Shown here piece by piece: positions 8,520 through 16,345 of a stretch of DNA of 64,000 bases (positions are counted from its first letter, which is position 1; the number at the start of each line of letters is the position of its first letter). Source of the DNA: Streptomyces sp. JH14 (GTDB lineage: Bacteria; Actinomycetota; Actinomycetes; Streptomycetales; Streptomycetaceae). The notes beneath the pieces were generated by a model, which was given only the letters and a program-made list of their open reading frames with translations, did not search any database and had not been told where the DNA came from. Location of the stretch: NCBI RefSeq assembly GCF_029428675.1, contig NZ_JAJNEL010000001.1, forward strand, positions 6,386,001 through 6,450,000, written 5' to 3'. The translations under genes and the position numbers were made by a program.

Positions 8520-9509
8520 TCAGGCGTGGACCAGTTTCAGCGCCTGCTTCAGGTTGTACTCGGCAATGCCCGCCATGAAGGCCCGGTCGGGGAAGTCCCC
8601 GTCGAGCAGCCGCAGCGGCCCCGCCGTCAGCGAGAGTCGCTGTGCCAGCATGTAGAGCGCGAGCCGGTCCTCGTCCAACCCGGCCACCCCCAGCGGCCGG
8701 TAGGCGTCGTGCAGGCGGATCTGTAGAAACACGTGCTCCCACTCGACATCGAAGTACATCAATCCCTCGATGTCGATCGCCACGGGTTTCCCGTCCGCGT
8801 CCACCAGCACGTGGTCGGGCCCCAGTTCGCCGTGTACGACCGCGTACTCCGCGCGTGGCAGCACCGCCGCCGCCAGGCCCAGCAGCCGCTCCTCCAGCTG
8901 GTCGCGGGCGCCCACGATCCGCGGATCGCGGGAGGCTGCCTCGGCGAGGTCCCGCAGCGCGCGGTCGAGGACCACTTCCTCGCACGACCTACCGCGCGAC
9001 GTTCCTCCTCCGTCTACCACGGCCACCTTGCCGTACGCCGGTGCCCGGTGACCCCGCATCGCCTCCAGCGACTCCGCGAGCCGGGCCATGACCGGAGCAG
9101 CCGCGCGCCGGTCGCGCGCGAGCAACTCCTCAAGGCTCTCCCCTTGGAGGTCCTCGACGATCGCAAGGTCGGCCGGGCAGTGAGCGCCGTCGCGATCGAC
9201 GAGTCGGATCGCCGGAACGCGGACGCCCAGCGCGTCCAGACGCGCGTGCGCGGCCTGGAACAGATCGAGCCCGAGGCCGGGCGAGAACGGGTCGGTGAGG
9301 TCGTCGTCGCCCTCAGCCGCCGGCCAGTAGTTCTCGGCGTCGTCCCACAGGTAGGCGATCGCCGTCGTCGCGTCGTCCATCACCAGGCGGTACACGCCCT
9401 TCTTACTGCCGCCCGCGACCCGCTCGACCGCCTCCAGCCGCCGCCCGCCGCCCAGCGCGGCCCGCGCCGCACTCGCCAACTGCTCCCGCGCTACTGCCCT
9501 GGGTGCCAC
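8520..9509 (-). CDS. Aminoglycoside phosphotransferase/choline-kinase-fold protein, element cargo
   Basis: A 329-residue protein of the APH kinase fold. The brenner-type loop reads VVHGELGPDHVLVD and is followed by the metal-binding segment AIDIEG, then YFDVEWEH. Compared with the classical HGDLxxxN loop, the catalytic Asp is Glu and the metal-ligand Asn is His; the second metal Asp is kept. The family phosphorylates small hydroxylated molecules using ATP or GTP, including some antibiotics, but the substrate cannot be read here. GTG at 9509 is chosen because GGAGAGG lies 11 bases upstream and the kinase fold begins soon after; the frame stays open to 9725. It is the only non-recombination gene inside the element, hence cargo. 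A resistance role is possible but not shown. Confidence 0.75.
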   Translation of the reverse strand: MAPRAVAREQLASAARAALGGGRRLEAVERVAGGSKKGVYRLVMDDATTAIAYLWDDAENYWPAAEGDDDLTDPFSPGLGLDLFQAAHARLDALGVRVPAIRLVDRDGAHCPADLAIVEDLQGESLEELLARDRRAAAPVMARLAESLEAMRGHRAPAYGKVAVVDGGGTSRGRSCEEVVLDRALRDLAEAASRDPRIVGARDQLEERLLGLAAAVLPRAEYAVVHGELGPDHVLVDADGKPVAIDIEGLMYFDVEWEHVFLQIRLHDAYRPLGVAGLDEDRLALYMLAQRLSLTAGPLRLLDGDFPDRAFMAGIAEYNLKQALKLVHA

Positions 9510-9731
9510 GTTCCGAACCGCCTCTCCGCCACGACAACCCGCGTACCTTACGGGAGCATCGACGTGCAAGCGATTGATTTGTTCCGGATCCGAGCACGCG
9601 CTGGCTATGGTCTCCAGGGGCGCCCCACTGCCGACCGAGACCACTGAGGGTGGCTGTCTGACTGCGCTCCGCGAGAAACCGGCGGCAGTTGAATACGAGC
9701 GCCCACCGGTAAATCTCGACCCCATCCCCGT

Positions 9732-9760
9732 CCTGGGAGCAACTGGCCGGTGCTCCCAGG
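9732..9760 (-). terminator. Terminator of the recombinase operon
   Basis: A perfect 10-bp inverted repeat, CCTGGGAGCA (9732-9741) with TGCTCCCAGG (9751-9760) and a 9-base loop, lies 22 bases beyond the last recombinase-operon gene. Confidence 0.7.
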
Positions 9761-9781
9761 GGACTGTCAGGCGTGATCGGG

Positions 9782-10198
9782 TCAGCGGTGAGACTCGATG
9801 TCGCTGGCGAGGGCGGTGAGGCGACCCTGCTGCCGAGTGTTCTGCTTCTTCTTCAGCTCGATGTTCTCGTGATAGAGGTTGGCCGTCACTGTGGCCAGGG
9901 CATCGAGCTTGCTCTGTAGCTCGGTGACCTTCTGGTTGGCCCTTCTGAGTTTCCCCTTCAACTCGGCGATGGTCTCGTCACGCTGAACCTCGCCGGGCGT
10001 CCGGAGGACTGGTTGCGGGATGCGGGCGTTCCACTCGGCGAGGATGTCCTCGGCCCGGTGGACGCTGGCGTGGCTGACCTGGGCTTCGCGGGCCAGATTC
10101 TCCTTGGTCATCGCGCCGTCGCTATGCAGAGGCTCTCCGGCAAGGAGCCGGGCCATGGCTTCCCGGAGTTTGGCGGCAGTGGCTGCGGACACCGGCAT
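9782..10198 (-). CDS. Small helix-turn-helix/coiled-coil accessory protein (TnpC-like)
   Basis: A 138-residue protein starting MPVSAATAAKLREAM. Residues ~1-60 look like a small DNA-binding domain (MTKENLAREAQVSHASVHRA, helix-turn-helix-like). Residues ~75-135 form a charged coiled coil (AELKGKLRRANQKVTELQSK and onward). Its start codon overlaps the stop of the 785-residue recombinase (TGATG), so translation is coupled. Tn554-type elements likewise carry a small TnpC, of about 125 residues, after the recombinase genes; there it influences efficiency and orientation of transposition. The match here is by size, position and architecture, not by proven homology. Confidence 0.7.
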   Translation of the reverse strand: MPVSAATAAKLREAMARLLAGEPLHSDGAMTKENLAREAQVSHASVHRAEDILAEWNARIPQPVLRTPGEVQRDETIAELKGKLRRANQKVTELQSKLDALATVTANLYHENIELKKKQNTRQQGRLTALASDIESHR

Positions 10199-12555
10199 CA
10201 GAGGTTCTCCTTCAGCTTGTCGATCTGCGCGGTGGCGGTGCGGACTTCGTCGAGCCGAGTCTGTGCCTGCTCGCGCAGCGGCTTGGAGAGCCTTTTCTCC
10301 AAGAACTCCACCAAGTCGGCCTCCTCCATGCGCCAGATCCGCTCGTGCGACAAGGTGAGGACGGAATTGCGGCATCGGGACGGTTGGCAGGCGCCCAGCA
10401 GCGGGGCCTGGCCGCGTTGAGCCGCTGGGAGTTGGTTCTGGCACTCCGCGGTGGGTGCGTTCCACAGGCAGTGGTTGACCGTGCCCAGGTGGAGGTTCGC
10501 GAACTCGTCCCGCAGGAGGGTGATCTCCAGTCGCTCGTCTGCGACTTGGGCCCGGAGCGTCGAGTTCGCTTCGATGGCGGCGTTGACCTTGTCGAGCCCG
10601 GCGTGAAAACGGGCGGCACCGGGGCCCACCGCGATGCTGGCCCCGCTTCGGCGGGCCTTGAGGAGTCCGACCAGCTTCTCGGCCGCTGCGGTCTGCAGAT
10701 CGGTGTCGAACTCCTTCGCCCACTTGGCATCGGTCTTGCCGTAGGCGCCGGTAAGGCGATTGGCCAGCGCCCGGCGCGCGGCGTGCTTGAGCTGAATACC
10801 CAGAGCGATGTCGCCGTCCGGCTGCTGGCTGGCGATGATCGACATTGTCCTGCGGAACATGTGCGGACGTACCCGCCCAGGAGGGATTTCCTCCAGACCA
10901 GTGAGGTGCCGGGTGCTATTCACCGTCTCGATAAAGAAGTCGATGTCGTCGGCTGCTGAGATCCCGGCGCGCGCTCGTCCGGCAGTCCCGTCCTCGCGGG
11001 GAGGCGCCATTGAGGCGAAGATGTGCGTGTCGTGCCAGGTCAACCGTTCGGCCACTGCCAAGGCCTGCGCGACCGGCTCGATGATCCACCAGTTGGCGTG
11101 CGGCCTTGAAAGATCTCCCTTGGATTTGTGGGAGCCGATCGCCGGTGCTCCGTAGTGCTGAGTGAGCGCACCGCGCTGGATCTCCTGGATTTCGCTGTCC
11201 CGCATCGCACTCAACGCTGCCACGAAGATGTAGCAGGATGCCCGAAGCATCCGCAGATCCCTGTCCAGTTGCTTGCCCGAGTAGACGGTCCGGCGCTTGC
11301 CGACTGCGGCTTGCAGCACCAGATCGCGTCGACGGCGCCCCTGTTTGCTGCCGTTGCCGAAGACATCCACTTGCTCCGAGGTGTCATAGAGCAGGGATTC
11401 CAGCGCCGACCACACCGGCTCTCCGGGAGCGAACCGACTCGTTTCGGCGTGAACGGGGATGAGATTCCCCGGGTTGGCAAGCCATTTCTGGAGCGTGGCA
11501 TCCATGGATTGCGATGAGCGGCGGCGTGTCGCGTAGCCTTCGTAGTCCGATTCGAACTGCTTGGCGGCGGTGGGACGGACAGGCCGGATCCTGCCCGTCC
11601 TTTCGATCATCCACCTGACCTTCTGCCGACGTTCCGTGCCTTGCCGGTTGTTCTTGGTGGCGAAGACTGTCGAGCTTGCTCCTGCCGTCACCGCTCGGCT
11701 CAAGGAGCTCCAGATGGGTGAGCCCTTCGGGTTGACCCTGTTCTCGCGGTCGCTGACGGGTACCAGGTTGGCCGGGTTGGTCAGCCACAACTCCAGCTGT
11801 TCGTTGATGACTTCGGCGCTGAGGGTGGCTTGGGTCAACCGGGGCGCTGATGCCCGCTCTGCTTCGCGGTCGCGTTGATCCAGGATGCTCGCGGAATATC
11901 GATCGATATAGGCCCATGCGGCGCGTAGAAGCGGCCACCAGACTTCCGGTGCGATCGAGGGGGTGGCCAACTCGTCACCAGTGGCGACATTGGCCACGTC
12001 GCTGTCTGTCCGTCCTGGCCAGGGGTCTTTGAGTGGGGCGGTGCCTGTGAGGGCGAAGGAGAAGCGGATCAGGTGGCGTACGGCTCCCACCGCACTGCGT
12101 ACGGACTCCGGTTTGGTGCTTGACGCACAGTGGTCGACGTAGGCCTGCCAGTCCTCGAGCGACCAGAAGTGCAAGCTGTCCGGCATCCCTTCGCGACGCG
12201 CCCAGGCCCCGAGCTGAGACACGTTGAAGCAGACCTTGATGACCGTGGCGGTGGCCCACTTCTTTCTGGGCAGGAAGATTCCCGCGTTCCGCAGGGCTTG
12301 GTGATTGGGGTTGAGCATGCTGAATGCCACTTCCCGTACGCGCAAGTTCCAGACCGGATCGATCGGGAACACACACTTCCACTGTGCCGGGATCTTGTGC
12401 GCCGGCCGTCGGAGGCAATCACAGGGCCACTCATCGATGCGCCCGAAGGCCGGCCCCCGAACGCCGGGGAGCTGCCCCGGCATACTGGCGTATACGGGTT
12501 CATTGTCAGCGAAGGTCCGAGAGACCGGCCTGTCCATCGCGGCAGGAATGGTCAT
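10198..12555 (-). CDS. Tyrosine recombinase 3 of the trio (785 residues)
   Basis: A very long tyrosine recombinase. The catalytic domain begins around residue 430: Arg I in ALSAMRDSEIQEI, a Lys in IGSHKSKGD, the HxxR box in VRPHMFRRTMSII, and box II with His in IQLKHAARR and a candidate nucleophile Tyr in LTGAYGKTD. The N-terminal ~400 residues would hold the arm- and core-DNA-binding parts and include an internal similarity (LWLTNPANLVPVSDRENR and KWLANPGNLIPVHAETSR), suggesting a duplicated module. The C-terminus has a Cys-rich segment (CLWNAPTAEC, CQPSRC) that may bind zinc. Start ATG overlaps the stop of recombinase 2 by 4 bases. It probably acts with the two other recombinases at the element ends. 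Confidence 0.85.
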   Translation of the reverse strand: MTIPAAMDRPVSRTFADNEPVYASMPGQLPGVRGPAFGRIDEWPCDCLRRPAHKIPAQWKCVFPIDPVWNLRVREVAFSMLNPNHQALRNAGIFLPRKKWATATVIKVCFNVSQLGAWARREGMPDSLHFWSLEDWQAYVDHCASSTKPESVRSAVGAVRHLIRFSFALTGTAPLKDPWPGRTDSDVANVATGDELATPSIAPEVWWPLLRAAWAYIDRYSASILDQRDREAERASAPRLTQATLSAEVINEQLELWLTNPANLVPVSDRENRVNPKGSPIWSSLSRAVTAGASSTVFATKNNRQGTERRQKVRWMIERTGRIRPVRPTAAKQFESDYEGYATRRRSSQSMDATLQKWLANPGNLIPVHAETSRFAPGEPVWSALESLLYDTSEQVDVFGNGSKQGRRRRDLVLQAAVGKRRTVYSGKQLDRDLRMLRASCYIFVAALSAMRDSEIQEIQRGALTQHYGAPAIGSHKSKGDLSRPHANWWIIEPVAQALAVAERLTWHDTHIFASMAPPREDGTAGRARAGISAADDIDFFIETVNSTRHLTGLEEIPPGRVRPHMFRRTMSIIASQQPDGDIALGIQLKHAARRALANRLTGAYGKTDAKWAKEFDTDLQTAAAEKLVGLLKARRSGASIAVGPGAARFHAGLDKVNAAIEANSTLRAQVADERLEITLLRDEFANLHLGTVNHCLWNAPTAECQNQLPAAQRGQAPLLGACQPSRCRNSVLTLSHERIWRMEEADLVEFLEKRLSKPLREQAQTRLDEVRTATAQIDKLKENL

Positions 12556-14507
12556 CGGTCGTACTCCGTTCGCATGCCCAACGACAGATTCAGTCGGATG
12601 TCGTGCTCCTGGATGGCTCGGCGCGCTGCGGGAATATGCTCAGCGCATTCCTCGATCACTTCGGCCAGCGCCTTGGCCTGGCGTCCCCACACCGCATCCC
12701 AGACCGGTGGTGGCTGTGTCAGGCGCATCCGCTCGATGTGATCGGACAGCAACAACTGCTGCGGTAGTTGGGAGACGAACACGACAGCGTTGGTGCAGAC
12801 CATGCACATGGCCGGGGCGACATGACAGAGCTTTCCGGGAGTGCTGTGCGGCGAGTCATGAGGGTTCTTGCAGTTGGTGACGCCCATGTCGAGATCTCCG
12901 ACACTCAGGGCGGCCCCCTGTTCAGGACTCACCCCCAGCGCGTGGGCGACTTCGGGTTCACCGAGGCGGGACTGTATATCCGGTGCGACCAGAACCGGCT
13001 TGTCGGCGAGGCGGTCGAACACGAGCTGTTGGGCTCGGTTCATTGCTGCTCCGGCCAGCACCCGCGCTGTGGTGCCGTGAGCGTAGTGGCCCTGGAACAC
13101 CTGGATGCTGTGATCATCCCCCGCCATGTCGGACAAGGTGCCCCCCAGGGCAACGACGCGAGTGGTCTTCGCGGTCTTGCGTAGTCGGGGCGCCGCGTGC
13201 GGTTCGGAGATGGCCAAGGCGGGCCGGCCGTCCGCATTGAGATGGGAGGCGATCCAGTGCGTGAAGCGACGACCAGGGTCGACGAAGCGGGCGAACCGCG
13301 CATCCATGATGCTGCGGTTCTTCGCAGACTCAACCGCGGTGAACAGCCACGGCACGCCACCGAATACTTCGCGCGTCAGTGCGGTTGCGGTGACAAGGCG
13401 TCGCAGCAGACCAGGGACGTCCCAGTCGCCACGGCCCTCGTAAGCACGTTCCCCAGGCACCTCGCCCTCCTCCAAGGGCAGGTCGACCACGTGGTAGTCG
13501 GCGCGGACGCGGGCCGCGCGGTTTTTGGTCTGGATAATACGAACGCCCTGATTGCTGAACTCAAGGTCAGGAACCCGTAGCGCATGTAGTTCCTCGGTCG
13601 TGCAGTCGAGCATTGCCAGCAGCAACAGGACTCGAAACGGGTGCAGGTCCAACTCCTGCGGATAGAGCAAGGCATGCACTCCCCGTAAGAGGCCGTAGAA
13701 GCCGCCGAGCGCACCGTTGTCGGCCGGCCGTACATCCCGTAGTTCCTGAGGCCAGCGCTTGGCGTGCGCAGGGAGGTGCACACGGAGTTCATCCATGGTC
13801 AGCAGACGGTGACGGGCAGCCCAGACCAGATTCGGCAGTTCTTCCCAGCCGAACTCTCGCGGATCTTGACCGGACCTCAGGAGTTCCCTTCCCTGGGCAA
13901 GACGCTTCTCGAGGGCCCGCAGGTCGTCCTGGGCGGCTCCTTTGAGCGCGAGACGTTCGGAGTTGGAGAACTCGTCCAGCGGTTCCCCGGTGGCCTTACG
14001 CAGAGTGGGTGGCGCCGCAGCACGCCTGCGCAACTTGTCAGGCACGCGCGCATCGCGCTCGGCCCGGTGGTGCACCAACGCGAGCAGTGAGCGTGACAAC
14101 GCCCACGGCTGCGACGAATTCTCGGGAAACTGGGCGAGGAGGTCGTTCTCCCACGCGTAGACGGCCTCGGTGAGATCGATGTGGTCGGTGTCGAGACGGG
14201 CATCAGCCGGGTCCAGGTCCCGAGCCGTGAGATACGGGCCGATGAACTTCGCGAACGAGCGAACAGCTCCGAGATATCTGTCGCTGTTCTTCAAGGCTGC
14301 TTTGTGGTGATACTCGATCAACACGTCCGCCAGTTGAGCCACCAGCGCCCGGCATGGGTACTCTCCCGGATTGATCCGGCTCGTCGTGGTGTGCCCCCGC
14401 TGCACCACAGTCAATTCCCTCACTCCGACGTGGCCGGATGCACGCGGAGCGGGCAGCCGCGGCGGTAGCGTGGCGGACTGGGATCTGCGTTCTCCTCGGC
14501 GCGGCAT
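12552..14507 (-). CDS. Tyrosine-recombinase-like protein 2 of the trio, catalytic residues apparently lost
   Basis: A 651-residue protein with tyrosine-recombinase layout. The box I equivalent LAMLDCTTEELHALRVPDL has Thr where the catalytic Arg should be. QTKNR keeps a Lys. The box II equivalent APRLRKTAKT has no HxxR His, and FQGHYAHGTTARVL has Val at the nucleophile position. A C-terminal four-cysteine cluster (CKNPHDSPH...CHVAPAMCMVC) may bind zinc. ATG at 14507 overlaps the stop of recombinase 1 (TGATG); the frame is open to 14573 but the overlap start fits the operon. By analogy to heteromeric recombinases it may be a structural or regulatory partner. Loss of catalysis is inferred by eye and needs an alignment. 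Confidence 0.78.
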   Translation of the reverse strand: MPRRGERRSQSATLPPRLPAPRASGHVGVRELTVVQRGHTTTSRINPGEYPCRALVAQLADVLIEYHHKAALKNSDRYLGAVRSFAKFIGPYLTARDLDPADARLDTDHIDLTEAVYAWENDLLAQFPENSSQPWALSRSLLALVHHRAERDARVPDKLRRRAAAPPTLRKATGEPLDEFSNSERLALKGAAQDDLRALEKRLAQGRELLRSGQDPREFGWEELPNLVWAARHRLLTMDELRVHLPAHAKRWPQELRDVRPADNGALGGFYGLLRGVHALLYPQELDLHPFRVLLLLAMLDCTTEELHALRVPDLEFSNQGVRIIQTKNRAARVRADYHVVDLPLEEGEVPGERAYEGRGDWDVPGLLRRLVTATALTREVFGGVPWLFTAVESAKNRSIMDARFARFVDPGRRFTHWIASHLNADGRPALAISEPHAAPRLRKTAKTTRVVALGGTLSDMAGDDHSIQVFQGHYAHGTTARVLAGAAMNRAQQLVFDRLADKPVLVAPDIQSRLGEPEVAHALGVSPEQGAALSVGDLDMGVTNCKNPHDSPHSTPGKLCHVAPAMCMVCTNAVVFVSQLPQQLLLSDHIERMRLTQPPPVWDAVWGRQAKALAEVIEECAEHIPAARRAIQEHDIRLNLSLGMRTEYDR

Positions 14508-15967
14508 CAGGCGACCCACCCTGCGGCCTGGCGAGCGGCCAAGTCCGCGTACGTGCGGTCCTGATCGTTCCACTCCTTCACCGCACGGGAGACGAGCAGG
14601 TTCGTCTTCCGCTTGTAGGTCAGATATCGCATGGTCGATTCGGGACGGCGATGCCCGAGGAGCCGCATGACGGTCAGGAACGGGTTACGGGCCACGTGAT
14701 CTGCGGCATAGGCGTGCGGGCGGCCGGTGAGGCGCTGCTGTTCCTCGTCCTGGCCGCGGACCAACTCGGTCAGTTGCTCCAGCATGTATACGGCGAAGGT
14801 ATGGCGAAGATCATGGATGCGGACCTGCCCTGGCATCTCCAGCGGCAGGGTGTGTTCGGTCGCGATCCGCACCGCTCTCGCGTGTGCGCCGGCGAAGATC
14901 TGCTCCCAGCGTTGGCTGCTGATCATCCGTCCGTTGCGACCGACGAACAGAGCCATCGACTCCAGCCCGTGGTCGCCCTCGACGACCGTGATCCGCCGCA
15001 GTGGCGCCTTCATCGCCTTGATCCTGTACGTGCGTCGCTGACCGTCCTGGATGCCGCTGACCTTCATCGCGCGCGTGTCGATGTCGTCGACCACGAACAA
15101 CTCATCTCGCTGCCGATGCAGGTTCTTCGCCGCCTTGCGAAGGAAACCGGCCCGCTCGGTCCGTCGGTACCAGTCCAGTTCGCGCAGCGTGGCGTCCTGG
15201 ATCTCGGTGGTTCTGGGAAGGCCGAACTTCGCGATCGCCTGCAGTTCAACTTCCTTGGCCGAACCGTCCCGGCGAGGGGAGCCGACTTCGATGTCGAGCA
15301 ACGCGCTGAACTCTCGCAGCCGCAGGCCAGTCGTGATGGAGAGATTCCCGCCGCAGCTGTCCCGCAGAGCATGACCGGAACGGAAGGCGGGATCAGCCGT
15401 GCCGTCGGGTAGCAGCCCACGCAGGCCGACTCGGTCAAGGAGCCACCACTGCTCAAACGTCAGATGGCGTACATCGAGTTCGCTGGTCGCTCCCCAGTTG
15501 AGGATGTCGCGGCCGTTCTTCTTGCGGTAGTACGGGCGTCGGTCGAGGAGCCGGGCCTCATCGACGGCCCAGTCGTAGAACCTGTTGATCGTGGCTCTGC
15601 GGCGCTTCCAGGTAGCCGGCGCCATCGGCTCGTCGCGGTACTCGATGCAGTAATCGCGGTACGCGATCAGATCGTCCTCGGTGGCAGACAGCAGGTCGGC
15701 CGGGGGATCGAGGCGTGCGAGGAAGTCGTCCAGGTCGAGGAAGTCGTAGGTGTAGTCCCGCAGCGACTTGGCCTCAAGGGTCTTGGCGAGCTCGTAGAAG
15801 AAAGAGCAGTGCGGCTCCAACGGCCGCATGTCCGCGCTGAGGAAGAAGGGAGTGCCATCTTTGAGAGCCCTGCTCCGGCTCGTATACGTGGCCCCCTCAA
15901 GGGCCACTCCGGGCACTGCCTGATAGTGACGACGTGCGGTGACGCGTGACGTGAAGAAGTAGTCCAT
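14507..15967 (-). CDS. Tyrosine recombinase 1 of the trio (486 residues)
   Basis: First gene of the recombinase operon. All catalytic elements are visible: Arg I in TTGLRLREFSAL, a Lys in KFGLPR, the HxxR box in IHDLRHTFAVYML, and LLGHRRPESTMRYLTY with His/Arg and the nucleophile Tyr. A SAM-like core-binding domain precedes it (residues ~50-165). It is likely the main strand-exchange enzyme of the element, comparable to TnpA of Tn554. The start ATG at 15967 leaves 103 bases to the element end, which must hold the promoter and recombinase sites. Codon use is less biased to G/C at third positions than in the flanking host genes, consistent with recent acquisition. Confidence 0.92.
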   Translation of the reverse strand: MDYFFTSRVTARRHYQAVPGVALEGATYTSRSRALKDGTPFFLSADMRPLEPHCSFFYELAKTLEAKSLRDYTYDFLDLDDFLARLDPPADLLSATEDDLIAYRDYCIEYRDEPMAPATWKRRRATINRFYDWAVDEARLLDRRPYYRKKNGRDILNWGATSELDVRHLTFEQWWLLDRVGLRGLLPDGTADPAFRSGHALRDSCGGNLSITTGLRLREFSALLDIEVGSPRRDGSAKEVELQAIAKFGLPRTTEIQDATLRELDWYRRTERAGFLRKAAKNLHRQRDELFVVDDIDTRAMKVSGIQDGQRRTYRIKAMKAPLRRITVVEGDHGLESMALFVGRNGRMISSQRWEQIFAGAHARAVRIATEHTLPLEMPGQVRIHDLRHTFAVYMLEQLTELVRGQDEEQQRLTGRPHAYAADHVARNPFLTVMRLLGHRRPESTMRYLTYKRKTNLLVSRAVKEWNDQDRTYADLAARQAAGWVA

Positions 15968-15976
15968 GGCTCTCCC

Positions 15977-16050
15977 TGAGACAACGAGGTGACCATGTGG
16001 CTAACGACTCTCCAGCGAAAAGGTAGCTGCCGGGGCGATGCGCTGAGACA
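15977..16050 (-). promoter_or_regulatory. TGTCTCA motifs at the right end
   Basis: Two inverted copies (TGAGACA on the plus strand at 15977-15983 and 16044-16050) mirror the left-end cluster and flank the promoter region of recombinase 1. Binding here could couple recombination and autoregulation. Confidence 0.55.
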
Positions 16051-16070
16051 TCTAGAGGTGCTTTGCCTAA

Positions 16071-16076
16071 CCGCCG
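16071..16076. repeat. Right 6-bp direct repeat / core site of the element
   Basis: CCGCCG, identical to 8169-8174; it marks the point where the Nudix reading frame is broken after ...WALPGG. Confidence 0.75.
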
Positions 16077-16210
16077 GGCAGCGCCCAGCCGTCCCGGTAG
16101 TTGGGCTCGACGAGCAGTACCCGTCCTTCCCCGTCCCGGAAGACGGTTGCCGCGGCGGCCAGCACCCTGGGCAGCCCTGCGATGTACGTGGCGTAGTCAG
16201 TGGTCGTCAC
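16071..16210 (-). pseudogene. Nudix hydrolase, 5' part
   Basis: GTG at 16210 opens a frame VTTTDYATYIAGLPRV that continues VFRDGEGRVLLVEPNYRDGW and reaches the Nudix glycine pair ALPGG, then hits TAG at 16067-16069, which lies in the element. The remaining ~118 residues lie at 7814-8174. The promoter and start are intact, so a 47-residue peptide may still be made. Divergent from the glycerate kinase gene. Confidence 0.88.
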
Positions 16211-16345
16211 GTGCGCAGCGTAATGGGGGCGCCGGGCCGTGGGCCGGAACGCACGTCCGGGGCCCGGACACCCATGGGCACAGGGCGGGTGCTCCGGATA
16301 GGGTCGGGGCGGCGCGACTGCCTGTTCGAAAGCAAGGGATGCAAG

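Larger units (their letters stand above)
8169..16076 (-). mobile_element. Recombinase-trio transposon inserted in a Nudix gene
   Basis: The element occupies 8175-16070 and is flanked by the direct repeat CCGCCG (8169-8174 and 16071-16076). It separates the two halves of one Nudix gene. It contains an overlapping minus-strand operon of three tyrosine-recombinase-type proteins and a 138-residue coiled-coil protein, plus one kinase-like cargo gene. The ends are imperfect inverted repeats (TTATGAACAG and TTAGGCAAAG reading inward) and carry repeated TGTCTCA motifs. There are no DDE transposase, replication or conjugation genes. The plan resembles Tn554-type and recombinase-in-trio elements: site-directed cut-and-join by tyrosine recombinases with a short core. 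Boundaries come from reconstruction of the host gene and are precise within the 6-bp repeat. Confidence 0.88.

Noticed and set aside
8175..16070. Integrative conjugative element
   Set aside because: No transfer, replication or partition genes; only recombinases, a small partner and one cargo gene.
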